Assembly: GCA_900318035.1 (NCBI GenBank)
Contig: ONJC01000002.1
Location: forward strand, 106,659 to 170,658
Length of the DNA: 64,000 nt
Source: an uncultured Methanobrevibacter sp.
Lineage (GTDB): Archaea; Methanobacteriota; Methanobacteria; Methanobacteriales; Methanobacteriaceae
Direction: 5' to 3'
A program made the translations under genes and the position numbers. How positions within the stretch are numbered: position 1 is the first letter of the stretch; every line of letters begins with the position of its first letter. This document shows, one piece after another, positions 8,558-18,145 of this stretch. Below the pieces are notes generated by a model that saw nothing but the letters and a program-made list of their open reading frames with translations, did not search any database and was not told where the DNA came from.

Positions 8558-10486
8558 TCATCTGTATAGGGCTCTCTCATCGAAACACGGTTTATAATAA
8601 TCATTTCCAGCGAATTTGAATATTATTGTACCGTATAATACCGGAACATATGACATTACGCCGGAAGTAATCTCATATAGCAGGTCTCCGTCTGGAGAAT
8701 ATATTCCTATTTTTTGATTTTTTAACTCCTTATCTCCGGCATATAGATAGAATACACCATCACCGCCCACTATTGTGTCTGCCGCATATCTATAGGTAAA
8801 GAGGTCATTCTTGATAAAAGTTGAACTTTTACTCTTAATAATTTTTACAGAACTTTTAGCAGAACCCTCATTATATTTGGAAGTTCCCTTAACATTTACA
8901 AGGACTTTGTGAGAGGCGATGCTTAAAGATTTAGTGGAAATGCTTGCTGTTCCTTTAGTATTTGTTTTAGTGGCGAATATTTTATATTTTTTACCTGTAT
9001 AAACTTTAAAAGTTACTTTAATTCCACCCATGCCTTTTCCGGATTCCTTGTTTTTGACACTGACCTTAAATGTTCCTGATTTATAAACATTGACAACTTT
9101 TGGCGCCAATAATGTTATGGCCGCTTTAGAAACTTTAACTGAACTTTCCTTTGATGACCCGCTTACATCTTTAGAATTTGGACTAACAACGATTTTATGA
9201 GTGCCTAAAGCTAATTTTGATGTGGAATACTTTGCAATACCATTTGAAGCAGTAGTTACAGTAACTTTCCTATATTTTTTACCTGTATAAACTTTTAAAG
9301 TGAGTTTTACACCAGGCAGCGCATTGTTAGTTTTAGTATTTACCACTTTTATCTGGAAATACTTTCCGGATGCATAAGTAGTTGATAATTTTGTTGGAGT
9401 GATACTGACAGGTGCTTTGACAATCTTTATAGAATCCATTTTGACGGAATCAACTTCAAAATTTTCAGTAGTCACTGATATTGTTGCGCTATATGTTCCA
9501 ACTCCAAATGGAACTGAATAAGTTGCTACACCACCAGAATTTGTTTTAAGTTTTGCAGATTTGCCATTGGAAAATGTTATAAGAATTTCGGCATTTTCAA
9601 TAGCTTTGCCTTCAGAAGATAAAAACTTGGCAGTTAACATTTTTTCATTATAATAATTTTTTGAAGACTGTGAAACCACAAGATTTCCCTTAGTCAGCAT
9701 AGTGCAATTATTTAATTCAGCCTCCCATGTTTGCAAATATGAATTATATAAAAACAAACAATTTGATGCAGATCCGCCATACATTGCACCACCTTTATCA
9801 GGAGCATAATTCTGCCTAAAAATACAGTCAAATGCTTCAACATGATAAGTTGCACCGCCACTGATATAACCCGTACCATCTACAGAATTTTCTATAAAAG
9901 TACAGTTTTTAGCTGTGCCAAAAGCCATAGCGCCTCCGGCATGAGCGAAATTATTAATGAATGTGCAATTTATTGCATCACCATTACAAATAGCTCCACC
10001 GCATACCTTTTCAGAACTATTGCCATTGTTAATAAAAGTACAATTTATGGAAGTTCCACCACTAACTGCACTTCCATCACAACCTACACCATTAATAAAT
10101 ACCACATTTTTTATATAAACAGAACCCTTTGTATCAATGCCTATAATTCCGGACAGCTGCCGAGCATCCAATACAGCCCCATTGCCTTCAATCGTTAATG
10201 ATTTTCCAATACTGATACCGGATCCTTTCCCAGTATAATTGCCTAAGAGGACTACGGTGTCTCCCGCTTCTGCATTATCAATTGTGTTTTGAATATCCGC
10301 AAATGTATTGCCACTTACATTATGAGTTGTTGACAACGTATCTTCTTGAATTACTTCCAAATTTTCATCAATGACTGTTTCGCCCATAACTTCATCAGTT
10401 GAGTTAAAATCTGCTGCACTCACTGCAGAGATTGTAAGTAAAGTTAAAATGAAAATAGTCATGAACATGAATTTTTTGTTTAACAA
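8558..10486 (-). CDS. Secreted beta-helix plus Ig-like adhesin-like protein
   Basis: The protein is about 642 residues. TTG 10486 is chosen because it lies 6 bases after GGGGAT and gives a signal peptide with a Lys-containing n-region (LNKKFMFMTIFILTLLTIS, AVSAAD); an upstream TTG at 10540 is less likely. Residues about 45-250 form a pectate-lyase-like right-handed beta-helix, with the repeated pattern GGAICNGDAINCTFINN / GGAMAFGTAKNCTFIEN. Three Ig-like modules follow (about 270-350, 350-440, 440-530), two of them closely related to each other through VKVYTGKKYR / FKVYTGKKYK. A C-terminal domain of about 85 residues ends the chain. It is typical of M. smithii-type adhesin-like proteins. Ligand unknown. 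Confidence 0.8.
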   Translation of the reverse strand: MLNKKFMFMTIFILTLLTISAVSAADFNSTDEVMGETVIDENLEVIQEDTLSTTHNVSGNTFADIQNTIDNAEAGDTVVLLGNYTGKGSGISIGKSLTIEGNGAVLDARQLSGIIGIDTKGSVYIKNVVFINGVGCDGSAVSGGTSINCTFINNGNSSEKVCGGAICNGDAINCTFINNFAHAGGAMAFGTAKNCTFIENSVDGTGYISGGATYHVEAFDCIFRQNYAPDKGGAMYGGSASNCLFLYNSYLQTWEAELNNCTMLTKGNLVVSQSSKNYYNEKMLTAKFLSSEGKAIENAEILITFSNGKSAKLKTNSGGVATYSVPFGVGTYSATISVTTENFEVDSVKMDSIKIVKAPVSITPTKLSTTYASGKYFQIKVVNTKTNNALPGVKLTLKVYTGKKYRKVTVTTASNGIAKYSTSKLALGTHKIVVSPNSKDVSGSSKESSVKVSKAAITLLAPKVVNVYKSGTFKVSVKNKESGKGMGGIKVTFKVYTGKKYKIFATKTNTKGTASISTKSLSIASHKVLVNVKGTSKYNEGSAKSSVKIIKSKSSTFIKNDLFTYRYAADTIVGGDGVFYLYAGDKELKNQKIGIYSPDGDLLYEITSGVMSYVPVLYGTIIFKFAGNDYYKPCFDERALYR

Positions 10487-10604
10487 ATTAATATCCCCAT
10501 AATCATTTTTTAAATATTTCAATAAAAATATGTTTATCAATTATATATAATATAACTTCCCATCAAGTCTCAAAACTAAAAATAAGCATTTTTTTATGAA
10601 AATG

Positions 10605-10626
10605 AGTCTGTAAAATTTTATAGGCT
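10605..10626 (-). terminator. Hairpin terminator related to the one at 8464
   Basis: AGTCTGTAAAATTTTATAGGCT is a near-perfect hairpin 27 bases beyond the stop at 10653, with T-runs on both sides on the minus strand. Its core CTGTAAAATT-TATAG is shared with 8464-8485. Confidence 0.55.
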
Positions 10627-10652
10627 TAAAAAAAGAAAAAAATGTAGAAAAA

Positions 10653-11075
10653 TTATTTCCTACGAATAAAAGGACAAATACCTATTGCTGCAATAGCTGC
10701 AACTAATATTACTAAAGGATTACCGGTTGCATTAGCATTAGCGCTTGCTGTTTTTGCATTATCGCTACTTCCTGCTGCATTTCCAGCATCACTTGAATTG
10801 TCTGGTGAGTCTGCCAAAGCAGTTGCTTCATTAGATGTTAATTCACCATGACGATAAGGATTGTCCCCTACATCAAGGTCTTCTTCATCTTCCAGGTCTT
10901 CATCGTCTGTTTCATCACCAGTGACATCGTCATCATCTGTGGTATTTTCCAGAGATGTATCATCAGCATCATCATCAGCAGCGATTACAGCATCAGTAGT
11001 GTCTGCTGCAGAAACAAAGCTTACGCTTAAAAGGACAATGAAAATTGCCAGGATTGCAAAAATTCCTTTGTTTAT
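10653..11075 (-). CDS. Small acidic secreted protein with ATGNP tail and apparent AUA start
   Basis: The frame is 140 codons, closed by TAA at 10653. It encodes a signal peptide (NKGIFAILAIFIVLLSVSFV, SAAD), a strongly acidic Asp/Glu/Thr region, and the C-terminus ATGNPLVILVAAIAAIGICP-FIRRK. This matches the LPATGNP paralogues at 7785 and 18939 except that LP is replaced by NA. No ATG, GTG or TTG precedes or lies in the signal peptide. The first upstream stop is near 11096. The SD GGGGGTGAT is followed after three bases by ATA (11075-11073), the exact spacing used by ATG in neighbouring genes. Either ATA is used or the gene has lost its start. Standard gene callers would miss it. Confidence 0.65.
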   Translation of the reverse strand: MNKGIFAILAIFIVLLSVSFVSAADTTDAVIAADDDADDTSLENTTDDDDVTGDETDDEDLEDEEDLDVGDNPYRHGELTSNEATALADSPDNSSDAGNAAGSSDNAKTASANANATGNPLVILVAAIAAIGICPFIRRK

Positions 11076-11241
11076 ATTATCACCCCCGTAAATAATATTT
11101 TACACAATCATATTTAAATGTTTATCAAGAAGCCTTAAAAAATTAAAATTCCTGTGAGGATATCAAAAAGTGTAAAATTAAATCGCTTAAAAGATTGGGT
11201 AGAGTTAAAAGAATAGAAATTATAAAAAAAATAAAATTGAT

Positions 11242-11279
11242 GGTGACATATAATTCCACACGAAATTATAATTATCACC
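11242..11279 (-). terminator. Hairpin terminator of the large repeat adhesin gene
   Basis: GGTGA with ATATAATT pairs with AATTATAATTATCACC across a small loop, 20 bases beyond the stop at 11299. The T-rich stretch needed on the minus strand follows (rc of AAAAAAATAAAATTGA). Confidence 0.5.
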
Positions 11280-11298
11280 ACGTAGTTAAAACTTTAAA

Positions 11299-14200
11299 TC
11301 ATTCAATTGCAATACCTTTAATTTTTAAAGTATCTCCATGTGCATACAGTTTAATTCCAGGTACCGGGAGTTCAGCAGGTTTATTCAATATTAATGCTTT
11401 AACAGGATATAATTTTGTTTTGTATGCAGTTTTATAGGATACTTTTACCCATTTACATACTGCATAGGTGTATGCACTTAATCCTATACCATACCTGTTT
11501 TGAGGGTTTGCTTTGGTGTAGGTATATTCAGATACCAATGTCCAACCATTATCTTCCATTCTATTTATCATAGGCAAATAAGAACCCGCATACCATGTTT
11601 TTACAGCCTTAGTAGTCTTATAATGTTTAACTGTTTTAGTATAAGGCACTTTAACTTTATATTTATAGTTAGTGACAATTTTAAGTGACTTATATTTTCC
11701 TTTATTGAATGCTTTAACTAATGATTTATATTGTTTTGATGAAAGTTTTATAGTATATTTACCTATTTTAATACTTTTGTTCTTTTTTAATATAGCCATA
11801 TAAGTTTTAACTAATTTGACTTTGAAAGTCGCAGAACATCCTTTATAATTTTTATCTCCTGAAAATTTAAGACTGGCTTTATAAGTTTTAGCCTTTATAG
11901 GCATTTTAACATTCTTAAATACTGCCTTACCATTTTTAACATTGGCCTTGTATGTTTTACCAGCTATTTTGAGTTTAGCAGTACCTCCGATGTTTTTACT
12001 GGAACCCGATTCATCAAAAACATATTGCTCCAAATTCTCTCTAGCCCCAATGAACTCTTCAAAGGATTTAGGATTAGTATGAGTTGGTGCTTTTTTGATT
12101 GCTATATTTGCTTTGGCCAATTCATTGCCGTTTTCATCAGCAATTACTGCCTTGTAGGTTCCAACAGCATTTATTTCAGAACCCTCATAAGAATATTCAT
12201 GTTTATCATAGGACATATAATCAGAAACATAACCATTTGTATTTAATTCCTTTTCATATATTAGGCTGTTTCCTTTATATATTCTGAAATAACATTTCAA
12301 ATTACCTTTCCAAGAGTAACTGATTTTGTTTTTACCGTTATAATGACCAGTCATAGGTTTGACATATACATTCTTGTAATCATTTGCCACATAAACATTA
12401 TTGACAGTAAGTTTCATCGTATTGGAAAGGCCGGCGTATTTTGTGGTAACTTCATAGGTGCCTGCTTTTAAATGAGTTTTAAAATATGCGTAACCCTGGC
12501 TATCACTAGTAGAAGTAAAATCCTTGCCATCGCAATTAAAGGTAACCTTTTGTCCTGAAACGAGTTTACCATCTTCAGAAATGCGAACCTTAAATTCAAC
12601 ATCACTTGTACAATTTCCCGCCACACCTATAAATTGAATATTTCTGTTATAAACAGTCAATTTGGCACTGCCCATTACATTTTTATCAAAATAATTTACA
12701 ATTTTAATGGTGTAAACACCAGGATTTAAACTTTTAGCGCTCAAACTATATGATTTATAAGAAGCCGAGCTGGTATCTGAATACAGCTGAGAAATCTTCT
12801 CATTATTGCTTGAATCATAAACCTTCAAAAAATAATAGTAATCATAAGAAGTACGGGAAGCGGGAGAAATCTTCATAGAAATAGAACCACTATACCCATA
12901 ATTCACACTAACATCAGAAACACTGACAGAATAATCCGAAGAAGAAGGATACGTATTAGATTTAACAGTCAAATTAGCAGTATCCATCACATTTCCATCA
13001 TAAAAATTAATAATCCTAATTTCATAAATTCCAGGACTTAACTGAGTTGAATCCAAACTGTAGGTTTTAGAATAAGAAGAATCCCTACCAGAATACACCT
13101 GAGAAATCTTCTCATTATTGCTTGAATCATAAACATTCAAATAATAATAATACTTATAAGAAGTACGAGAAGCAGGAGAAATCTTCATAGAAATAGAACC
13201 ACTATACCCATAATTCACACTAACATCAGAAACACTAACAGAATAATCCGAAGAAGATGGGCAATTAGAAGATTTAACAGCCAATTTAGCAGTATCCATC
13301 ACATTACCATCAGCATAATTAATAATCTTTATATCATAAGCTCCCATGCTTAACTGATATGAACTCAAACTATATGTTTTAGAATAATCTGAACTTGTAC
13401 TGTAATACAACTTAGAAATCTTTTCATTATTGTTTGAATCATAAACCTTCAAATAATAATAATATTTATAATACGAACTAGCAGGAGAAATCTTCATAGA
13501 AATAGAACCACTATACCCATAATTCACACTAACATCAGAAACACTAACAGAATAATTCGAAGAAGACGGATAACTAGAAGATCTAACAGTCAATTTAGCA
13601 GTATCCATCACTTTACCATCAGCAAAATTAATAATCTTAATATTATAAACTCCAGAACTTAACTGAGATGAACTCAAACTATATGTTTTAGAATATGAAG
13701 AACTAGAACTGTAATACACCTGAGAAATCTTCTCAATATTGTTTGAATCATAAACCTTCAAATAATAATAATACTTATAAGAAGTACGAGAAGCAGGGGA
13801 AATAATCATAGAAATGGAACCACCATTTCCATAAGTTATACTAACATCAGAAACACTAACAGAATAATCCGAAGAAGACGGATAACTAGAAGAATAACTA
13901 GAAGACTTAACAGTCAATTTAGCAGTATCCATCACCATACTATCTTTATAATTCACCAACTTTATAGTATATGTTCCGGCACTCAATTTATTAGCCTGAA
14001 TTGTATATTTATAGCTAGTTGATTTAGTTGAACTATATAAATTTTGGCTAATCTTTTGATTGCCATTTGAATCATAAACCTTGAAGTAGAAATCATAGGC
14101 ATAGTAAGCACTACTAGAAACTGGAGTAATATATATTGTTACACTTCCAGAGCTTCCAGCATTAATTGTAGTATCATAAACAGATAAAGAATATTTATCA

Positions 14201-14472
14201 TATGATGGAGAACTTAAAGATAAAACATCATTATTGTCATCTATGGAAACTTTTTCATCTCCACCAACGGCCAAAACATCCTTATCCTCACTCACATTAT
14301 CATCATCACTTATCACTTCTTCTGTTTTTAAATTATCCGAAGAAGTGACTTCATTAATTTCAAAATCCGTGCTCGCAACATCATCAGTTAGATTATCTGC
14401 TGCAGAAACTGCTGAAAATGCAAATAAACCAACAATCAGGATTGCAAGCACAATTATCTTTCTATTTGTCAA
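11299..14472 (-). CDS. Large secreted adhesin-like protein with tandem Tyr/Ser-rich repeats
   Basis: This 1057-residue protein begins with a signal peptide (RKIIVLAILIVGLFAFSA, VSAAD) and an acidic spacer to about 90. Five tandem modules of about 100 residues then run from about 90 to 610. The last four are nearly identical (DYSVSVSDVSVNYGYSGS, ISMKISPAS, YYYYLKVYDSNN, EKISQ, VMDTAKLTVKS). Two Ig-like modules follow (about 615-690 and 800-880), then a C-terminal domain with YTIKLSSKQYKSLVKAF and TWYAGSYLPMINRMEDNGW. No membrane anchor is visible. The repeat modules are unusually rich in tyrosine and serine. Near-identity between repeats points to recent duplication or gene conversion. It is probably a wall-bound stalk with a terminal functional domain. 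Confidence 0.8.
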   Translation of the reverse strand: MTNRKIIVLAILIVGLFAFSAVSAADNLTDDVASTDFEINEVTSSDNLKTEEVISDDDNVSEDKDVLAVGGDEKVSIDDNNDVLSLSSPSYDKYSLSVYDTTINAGSSGSVTIYITPVSSSAYYAYDFYFKVYDSNGNQKISQNLYSSTKSTSYKYTIQANKLSAGTYTIKLVNYKDSMVMDTAKLTVKSSSYSSSYPSSSDYSVSVSDVSITYGNGGSISMIISPASRTSYKYYYYLKVYDSNNIEKISQVYYSSSSSYSKTYSLSSSQLSSGVYNIKIINFADGKVMDTAKLTVRSSSYPSSSNYSVSVSDVSVNYGYSGSISMKISPASSYYKYYYYLKVYDSNNNEKISKLYYSTSSDYSKTYSLSSYQLSMGAYDIKIINYADGNVMDTAKLAVKSSNCPSSSDYSVSVSDVSVNYGYSGSISMKISPASRTSYKYYYYLNVYDSSNNEKISQVYSGRDSSYSKTYSLDSTQLSPGIYEIRIINFYDGNVMDTANLTVKSNTYPSSSDYSVSVSDVSVNYGYSGSISMKISPASRTSYDYYYFLKVYDSSNNEKISQLYSDTSSASYKSYSLSAKSLNPGVYTIKIVNYFDKNVMGSAKLTVYNRNIQFIGVAGNCTSDVEFKVRISEDGKLVSGQKVTFNCDGKDFTSTSDSQGYAYFKTHLKAGTYEVTTKYAGLSNTMKLTVNNVYVANDYKNVYVKPMTGHYNGKNKISYSWKGNLKCYFRIYKGNSLIYEKELNTNGYVSDYMSYDKHEYSYEGSEINAVGTYKAVIADENGNELAKANIAIKKAPTHTNPKSFEEFIGARENLEQYVFDESGSSKNIGGTAKLKIAGKTYKANVKNGKAVFKNVKMPIKAKTYKASLKFSGDKNYKGCSATFKVKLVKTYMAILKKNKSIKIGKYTIKLSSKQYKSLVKAFNKGKYKSLKIVTNYKYKVKVPYTKTVKHYKTTKAVKTWYAGSYLPMINRMEDNGWTLVSEYTYTKANPQNRYGIGLSAYTYAVCKWVKVSYKTAYKTKLYPVKALILNKPAELPVPGIKLYAHGDTLKIKGIAIE
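12640..14200 (-). repeat. Tandem ~310-bp coding repeats in the large adhesin
   Basis: Four strongly similar units and one divergent unit can be read at the DNA level. The string AACAGAATAATCCGAAGAAG or a close variant recurs near 12925, 13245, 13550 and 13860, about 310 bases apart. The units encode the YSVSVSDVSVNYG...MDTAKLTVKS module. The copies differ by scattered substitutions and short indels only. Confidence 0.85.
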
Positions 14473-14555
14473 AGAAATTTACCTCCCAAAAAAATATTCA
14501 TTGATATATATTTGTGTTTAAATTAATATATAACAATTGCTAATTTATTAAAATT

Positions 14556-14614
14556 GGATATATCCCTAAACCAAAACACAACAAAAAACCGAAAAGCCTG
14601 CCGTTAATGTAAAA
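14556..14614. repeat. Partial copy (right half) of the inverted-repeat element
   Basis: A worn centre (GGATATATCCC) is followed by a good right end, CTGCCGTTAATGTAAAACAC. No left end is recognisable. It lies between the large adhesin start and the DraG-like gene. Confidence 0.65.
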
Positions 14615-14717
14615 CACGGCCAAAATTAATGAAATTCAAATCCCAAAGTTCATTTAATTAAAGCAATACCCACAAAATAACGACCCTTTAATTACTATTA
14701 AAAACAAAGATTCAGAT

Positions 14718-15623
14718 ATGAAGGTTAAAGATGGAATTATAGGTTTGATAGTTGGGGATGCCCTGGGCGTTCCGGTCGAGTTTTCAAGCAGGCGTGAGCG
14801 TGAAGCAGACCCCATCACCGACATGAGGGAATACGGAACCTACGACCAGCCAAAGGGAACATGGTCTGATGACTCCTCCATGACAATAGCTACAATGGCA
14901 AGCATCACCCACAGACAGAAAATTGACTACGAGGACATCATGAAGGAATTCCTCAACTGGGCATATCTTGATGACTACACAAACAGCGCCAGCGGAACAT
15001 TTGACATGGGAAATACCACATCAAGGTCCCTTAGAAGATATGCCGACGGAGCACCTGCCCTCAAATCAGGGGGAACAGGCGAACGTGACAACGGAAACGG
15101 ATCGCTTATGAGGATTCTGCCTTTGGCATTCATCAAAGACATCGACTACGACACTGTCGAGGCAGTATCATCCCTGACACACGCACACGAGATATCCAGA
15201 ACAGCGTGCGCATTATATGTAGAAATAGCAAAATCAATGATTGAAAATGACCTTGAAATCAAAGAGCACATTGACAACGCATGTGATAAAATAAAAGAGC
15301 ACTATAAGGATTCTGAAGTGCTTGGGAAATTTGAGAGAATCTTTTCGAATGATTTGGATGACGTTCGGGGAAGGTCATTTGTTGTCGGTTCGCTTGAATG
15401 CGTAATTCACTGCATGCTAACTACCGACAGCTACAAAAGCGCAATTTTAAAGGCAGTCAATTTCGGTGAAGACACCGACACAACCGCTGCGATTTGCGGA
15501 GGCCTTGCCGGAATCTATTACGGATATGACTCAATACCCCAGGATTGGGTAAACTCAATCACCTGCATCGAGGAGGTCAAGTCACTGTGCGCAAAATATG
15601 AGAAGTTCTGTGATGGTCATTAA
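14718..15623 (+). CDS. ADP-ribosylglycohydrolase (DraG family)
   Basis: The 301-residue protein has all the landmarks of the DraG/ARH fold: GLIVGDALGVPVEF at 9-22, the metal-binding GTWSDDSSM at about 47-55, DNGNGSLMRILPLAF at about 127-141, and the C-terminal metal motif GEDTDTTAAICGGLAGIYYG at about 251-270. The family hydrolyses N- or O-linked ADP-ribose or related substrates using two divalent ions. There is no DraT or PII-type partner beside it, so the target cannot be told from context. Codon use is more GC-rich than in the flanking surface genes. A TATA-like stretch lies shortly upstream and there is no clear SD before ATG 14718. Confidence 0.85.
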   Translation: MKVKDGIIGLIVGDALGVPVEFSSRREREADPITDMREYGTYDQPKGTWSDDSSMTIATMASITHRQKIDYEDIMKEFLNWAYLDDYTNSASGTFDMGNTTSRSLRRYADGAPALKSGGTGERDNGNGSLMRILPLAFIKDIDYDTVEAVSSLTHAHEISRTACALYVEIAKSMIENDLEIKEHIDNACDKIKEHYKDSEVLGKFERIFSNDLDDVRGRSFVVGSLECVIHCMLTTDSYKSAILKAVNFGEDTDTTAAICGGLAGIYYGYDSIPQDWVNSITCIEEVKSLCAKYEKFCDGH

Positions 15624-15749
15624 CTGAGGAATTTTCAAAAAGGCCATCACCAGATTTTCAGGAAATATCTGCATTATAACGGATGAATTTGCTAAAAATC
15701 GGAAATTTTTATACATGTTTATATAATACGATGACAATAATATATTATC

Positions 15750-16004
15750 ATGATTGGAACAATTGTAGCAATAATATTCATATTGATTGTCGTTGCCGCA
15801 TGCTGTTCAAGTGACAGCGGCTCAACAAACACAAACAGCAACACCTATCAGAGCAGAACTGTGAATACACGCAGAACAACCAGAAATTACCCGCCAAGCA
15901 CATATTCCGAATGTCCATGCTGCGGAGCACCGGGATATGACGGATACTGTGAGTACTGCGGATATCCGGACATAAATCAGGGATGGATTGGAGAAAATTA
16001 CTAG
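15750..16004 (+). CDS. Small membrane protein with C-terminal zinc ribbon
   Basis: The 84-residue protein has one N-terminal membrane segment (GTIVAIIFILIVVAAC), a Ser/Thr/Asn-rich linker, and a double CxxC zinc-ribbon-like motif (CPCCGAPGYDGYCEYCGYP) at about 55-73. A TATA box (TTTATATAAT) ends about 25 bases before ATG 15750, so the transcript is probably leaderless. Function unknown. Confidence 0.6.
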   Translation: MIGTIVAIIFILIVVAACCSSDSGSTNTNSNTYQSRTVNTRRTTRNYPPSTYSECPCCGAPGYDGYCEYCGYPDINQGWIGENY

Positions 16005-16083
16005 ACCGCACCCCCTTAGACCTCAATACACGGCACAAAATTAATATAAACATGACCTAAAATATATTATCATAGTGATTAAA

Positions 16084-18024
16084 ATGAGGTTTAAGAGAAT
16101 ATTATTCATCAGTATTGTGCTGATTGCATTAACTGTCGGTGCAGTCAGCGCCCATGACAATTCAACACTGATGTCGGATGACAGTGCAGACGCACAGACA
16201 GCAAAGACATTTGCAGATGTTCAAAGCATCATCAATTCAGCAAATGAAAACGACACAATTGAACTTGACGGATATTATGAGGGAAGCGGAACACCAATAA
16301 AAATCAGCAAAGCCATAACCATAAACGGGAACAATGCGGTTCTGGACGCCAAATCCCAGTCCAAAATCATTGACGTTAGACTGGAGGATTCCACAAACAA
16401 AGTATTTTTAAACGGCATAACATTTACAAACGGACACTCCACAAGAAATGCCGGTGCAATCAACGGAGGCACACTTACAGACTGCAGCTTTAAAAACTGC
16501 ATTGCAGACCAGAGAGGAGGCGTGGCAACTGACAGCATCCTCAACAGATGTACCATAACCAACTGCCATGCACAGAGAGGAGGAGCATTATATGACTCCA
16601 CCGCCAACGACTGTACATTTAAAAACTGCTACAGTGAAATGAACGGAGGCGTTCTTGTAAACGGCAAGGCAACCGGATGTGAAATCATAAACTGCTATTC
16701 CGGAACCTATGGAGGAGCAATATATGAGGGTTCAGCATACGACACAACCTTTAAAAACTGCACCTCAGGCGAAGACGGAGGAGCAATAGCTTCAGGCTTT
16801 GCGGTTGGATGCTCATTTACAGACTGCAAGGCAGGAAACAAATTCAAAAACGACCACAACCATGACGGAGGAGCTATTTCAAACGGATGGGCAGACAGGT
16901 GTAACTTTACAAACTGCCGTGCCGACAAATTCGGAGGAGCAATCTATAACGGTTCAGCAACCAATTCAATATTCAAAAACTGCAGATGCGGAGATACCAA
17001 GCTTAAAGTAGTTGATTCCAAAACCAGCCATCTCGGTACAGGTGACGGAGGCGCCATTTCCATGGGATCAGCAACCGGCTGCAGTTTTATTGACTGCTAC
17101 ACTGAAAACTATGGCGGCGCCATTGACAGCGGAAATGCGTACTACTGCAATTTCACACACTGCGGATGCCGTAAGGACGGCGGTGCAATAGGAAAAGGAA
17201 ATGCTGAAAACTGCATCTTTAAAGAGTGCTATACAACAAGTGACGGAGGCGCCATTGACCGTGGAAATGCTAAAAACTGTGAATTCATAAAATGCCAGTC
17301 CATAAAATACGGCGGCGCAATCAACAAAGGGGAAGCTATAAACTGCAAGTTTACAGACTGCAAATCCACCACATCAAGCGGAGGATCACTTAGAGGTAAT
17401 GCAAACAACTGTACATTCACCAATTCCTTTGCAGATATGGACGGAGGTGCAATCTATGACGGTTCTGCAACCAAATGTACCTTCACCAACTGTAAAGCCA
17501 ACAGATGCGGAGGAGCAATCTATTACGGAAACGCCAAAAACTGTGTCTTTACAAACAATCACGCAAAATCATGCGGAGGAGCGATAAGCGCTGCAATCTA
17601 CGGAACCCCTGAAGAAAAATACAACCTTCACAAATGCACAGCAACCGGCTGCAAGTTTAGCAAAAACTCTGCCGAATTATGCGGAGGCGCATTATGCGGA
17701 GTTGCATACTCATCATCAACATTCAAGAAAAATACTGCCCCTAAAGGCAAAACTGTAGGCCATTATCTCTCACTAAGCAGCGTCACAGTGAAAAAGTCAG
17801 CTTCAAAACTCGTGCTCACAGCAAAACTCCTGAGAAGCTATGACGGCAAAAAGGTCGTATTCAAATTCAACGGCAAAAAATACAATGTAATGACCAAAGC
17901 AGGTGTTGCAAAAGTCACCATTCCAAAATCTGTCCTTAAAAAGCTTAAGGTCGGCAAAAAAATCACCTACCAGGCAACATGCATTGGCGAAACAATAAAA
18001 TACACAGTTAAAGTGAAAAAATAG
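16084..18024 (+). CDS. Secreted cysteine-rich beta-helix protein
   Basis: The protein is 646 residues from ATG 16084 (SD AGTGAT just upstream; a GTG at 16075 is the alternative). The signal peptide is RFKRILFISIVLIALTVG, AVSAHD. Residues about 40-560 form a long right-handed beta-helix of roughly 20-24-residue coils with the consensus GGAIxxGxAxxCxFxNC, repeated some twenty times. Each coil carries one or two cysteines and a GGA corner. An Ig-like module of about 85 residues closes the chain (VTVKKSASKLVLTAKLLRSY ... YTVKVKK). No membrane anchor. It is a polymorphic-outer-membrane/pectate-lyase-like surface protein, probably adhesive; enzymatic activity cannot be excluded. Confidence 0.8.
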   Translation: MRFKRILFISIVLIALTVGAVSAHDNSTLMSDDSADAQTAKTFADVQSIINSANENDTIELDGYYEGSGTPIKISKAITINGNNAVLDAKSQSKIIDVRLEDSTNKVFLNGITFTNGHSTRNAGAINGGTLTDCSFKNCIADQRGGVATDSILNRCTITNCHAQRGGALYDSTANDCTFKNCYSEMNGGVLVNGKATGCEIINCYSGTYGGAIYEGSAYDTTFKNCTSGEDGGAIASGFAVGCSFTDCKAGNKFKNDHNHDGGAISNGWADRCNFTNCRADKFGGAIYNGSATNSIFKNCRCGDTKLKVVDSKTSHLGTGDGGAISMGSATGCSFIDCYTENYGGAIDSGNAYYCNFTHCGCRKDGGAIGKGNAENCIFKECYTTSDGGAIDRGNAKNCEFIKCQSIKYGGAINKGEAINCKFTDCKSTTSSGGSLRGNANNCTFTNSFADMDGGAIYDGSATKCTFTNCKANRCGGAIYYGNAKNCVFTNNHAKSCGGAISAAIYGTPEEKYNLHKCTATGCKFSKNSAELCGGALCGVAYSSSTFKKNTAPKGKTVGHYLSLSSVTVKKSASKLVLTAKLLRSYDGKKVVFKFNGKKYNVMTKAGVAKVTIPKSVLKKLKVGKKITYQATCIGETIKYTVKVKK

Positions 18025-18088
18025 GGTTTGACACTCTATTTTTTTATTTTCAATTATTTAAAACCACACCAAAAAAATAAGAAATTGA

Positions 18089-18125
18089 CGATTGGAAAAA
18101 TCCTAATGCTCTGATTTGCCAATCG
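18089..18125. terminator. Convergent-gene hairpin
   Basis: CGATTGG pairs with CCAATCG, and inside it AAATC with GATTT, around a loop of about 10 bases. It lies between the convergent 3' ends at 18024 and 18146 and is probably a shared terminator. Confidence 0.5.
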
Positions 18126-18145
18126 CCGGTTCAGCTAAAAAAAAC

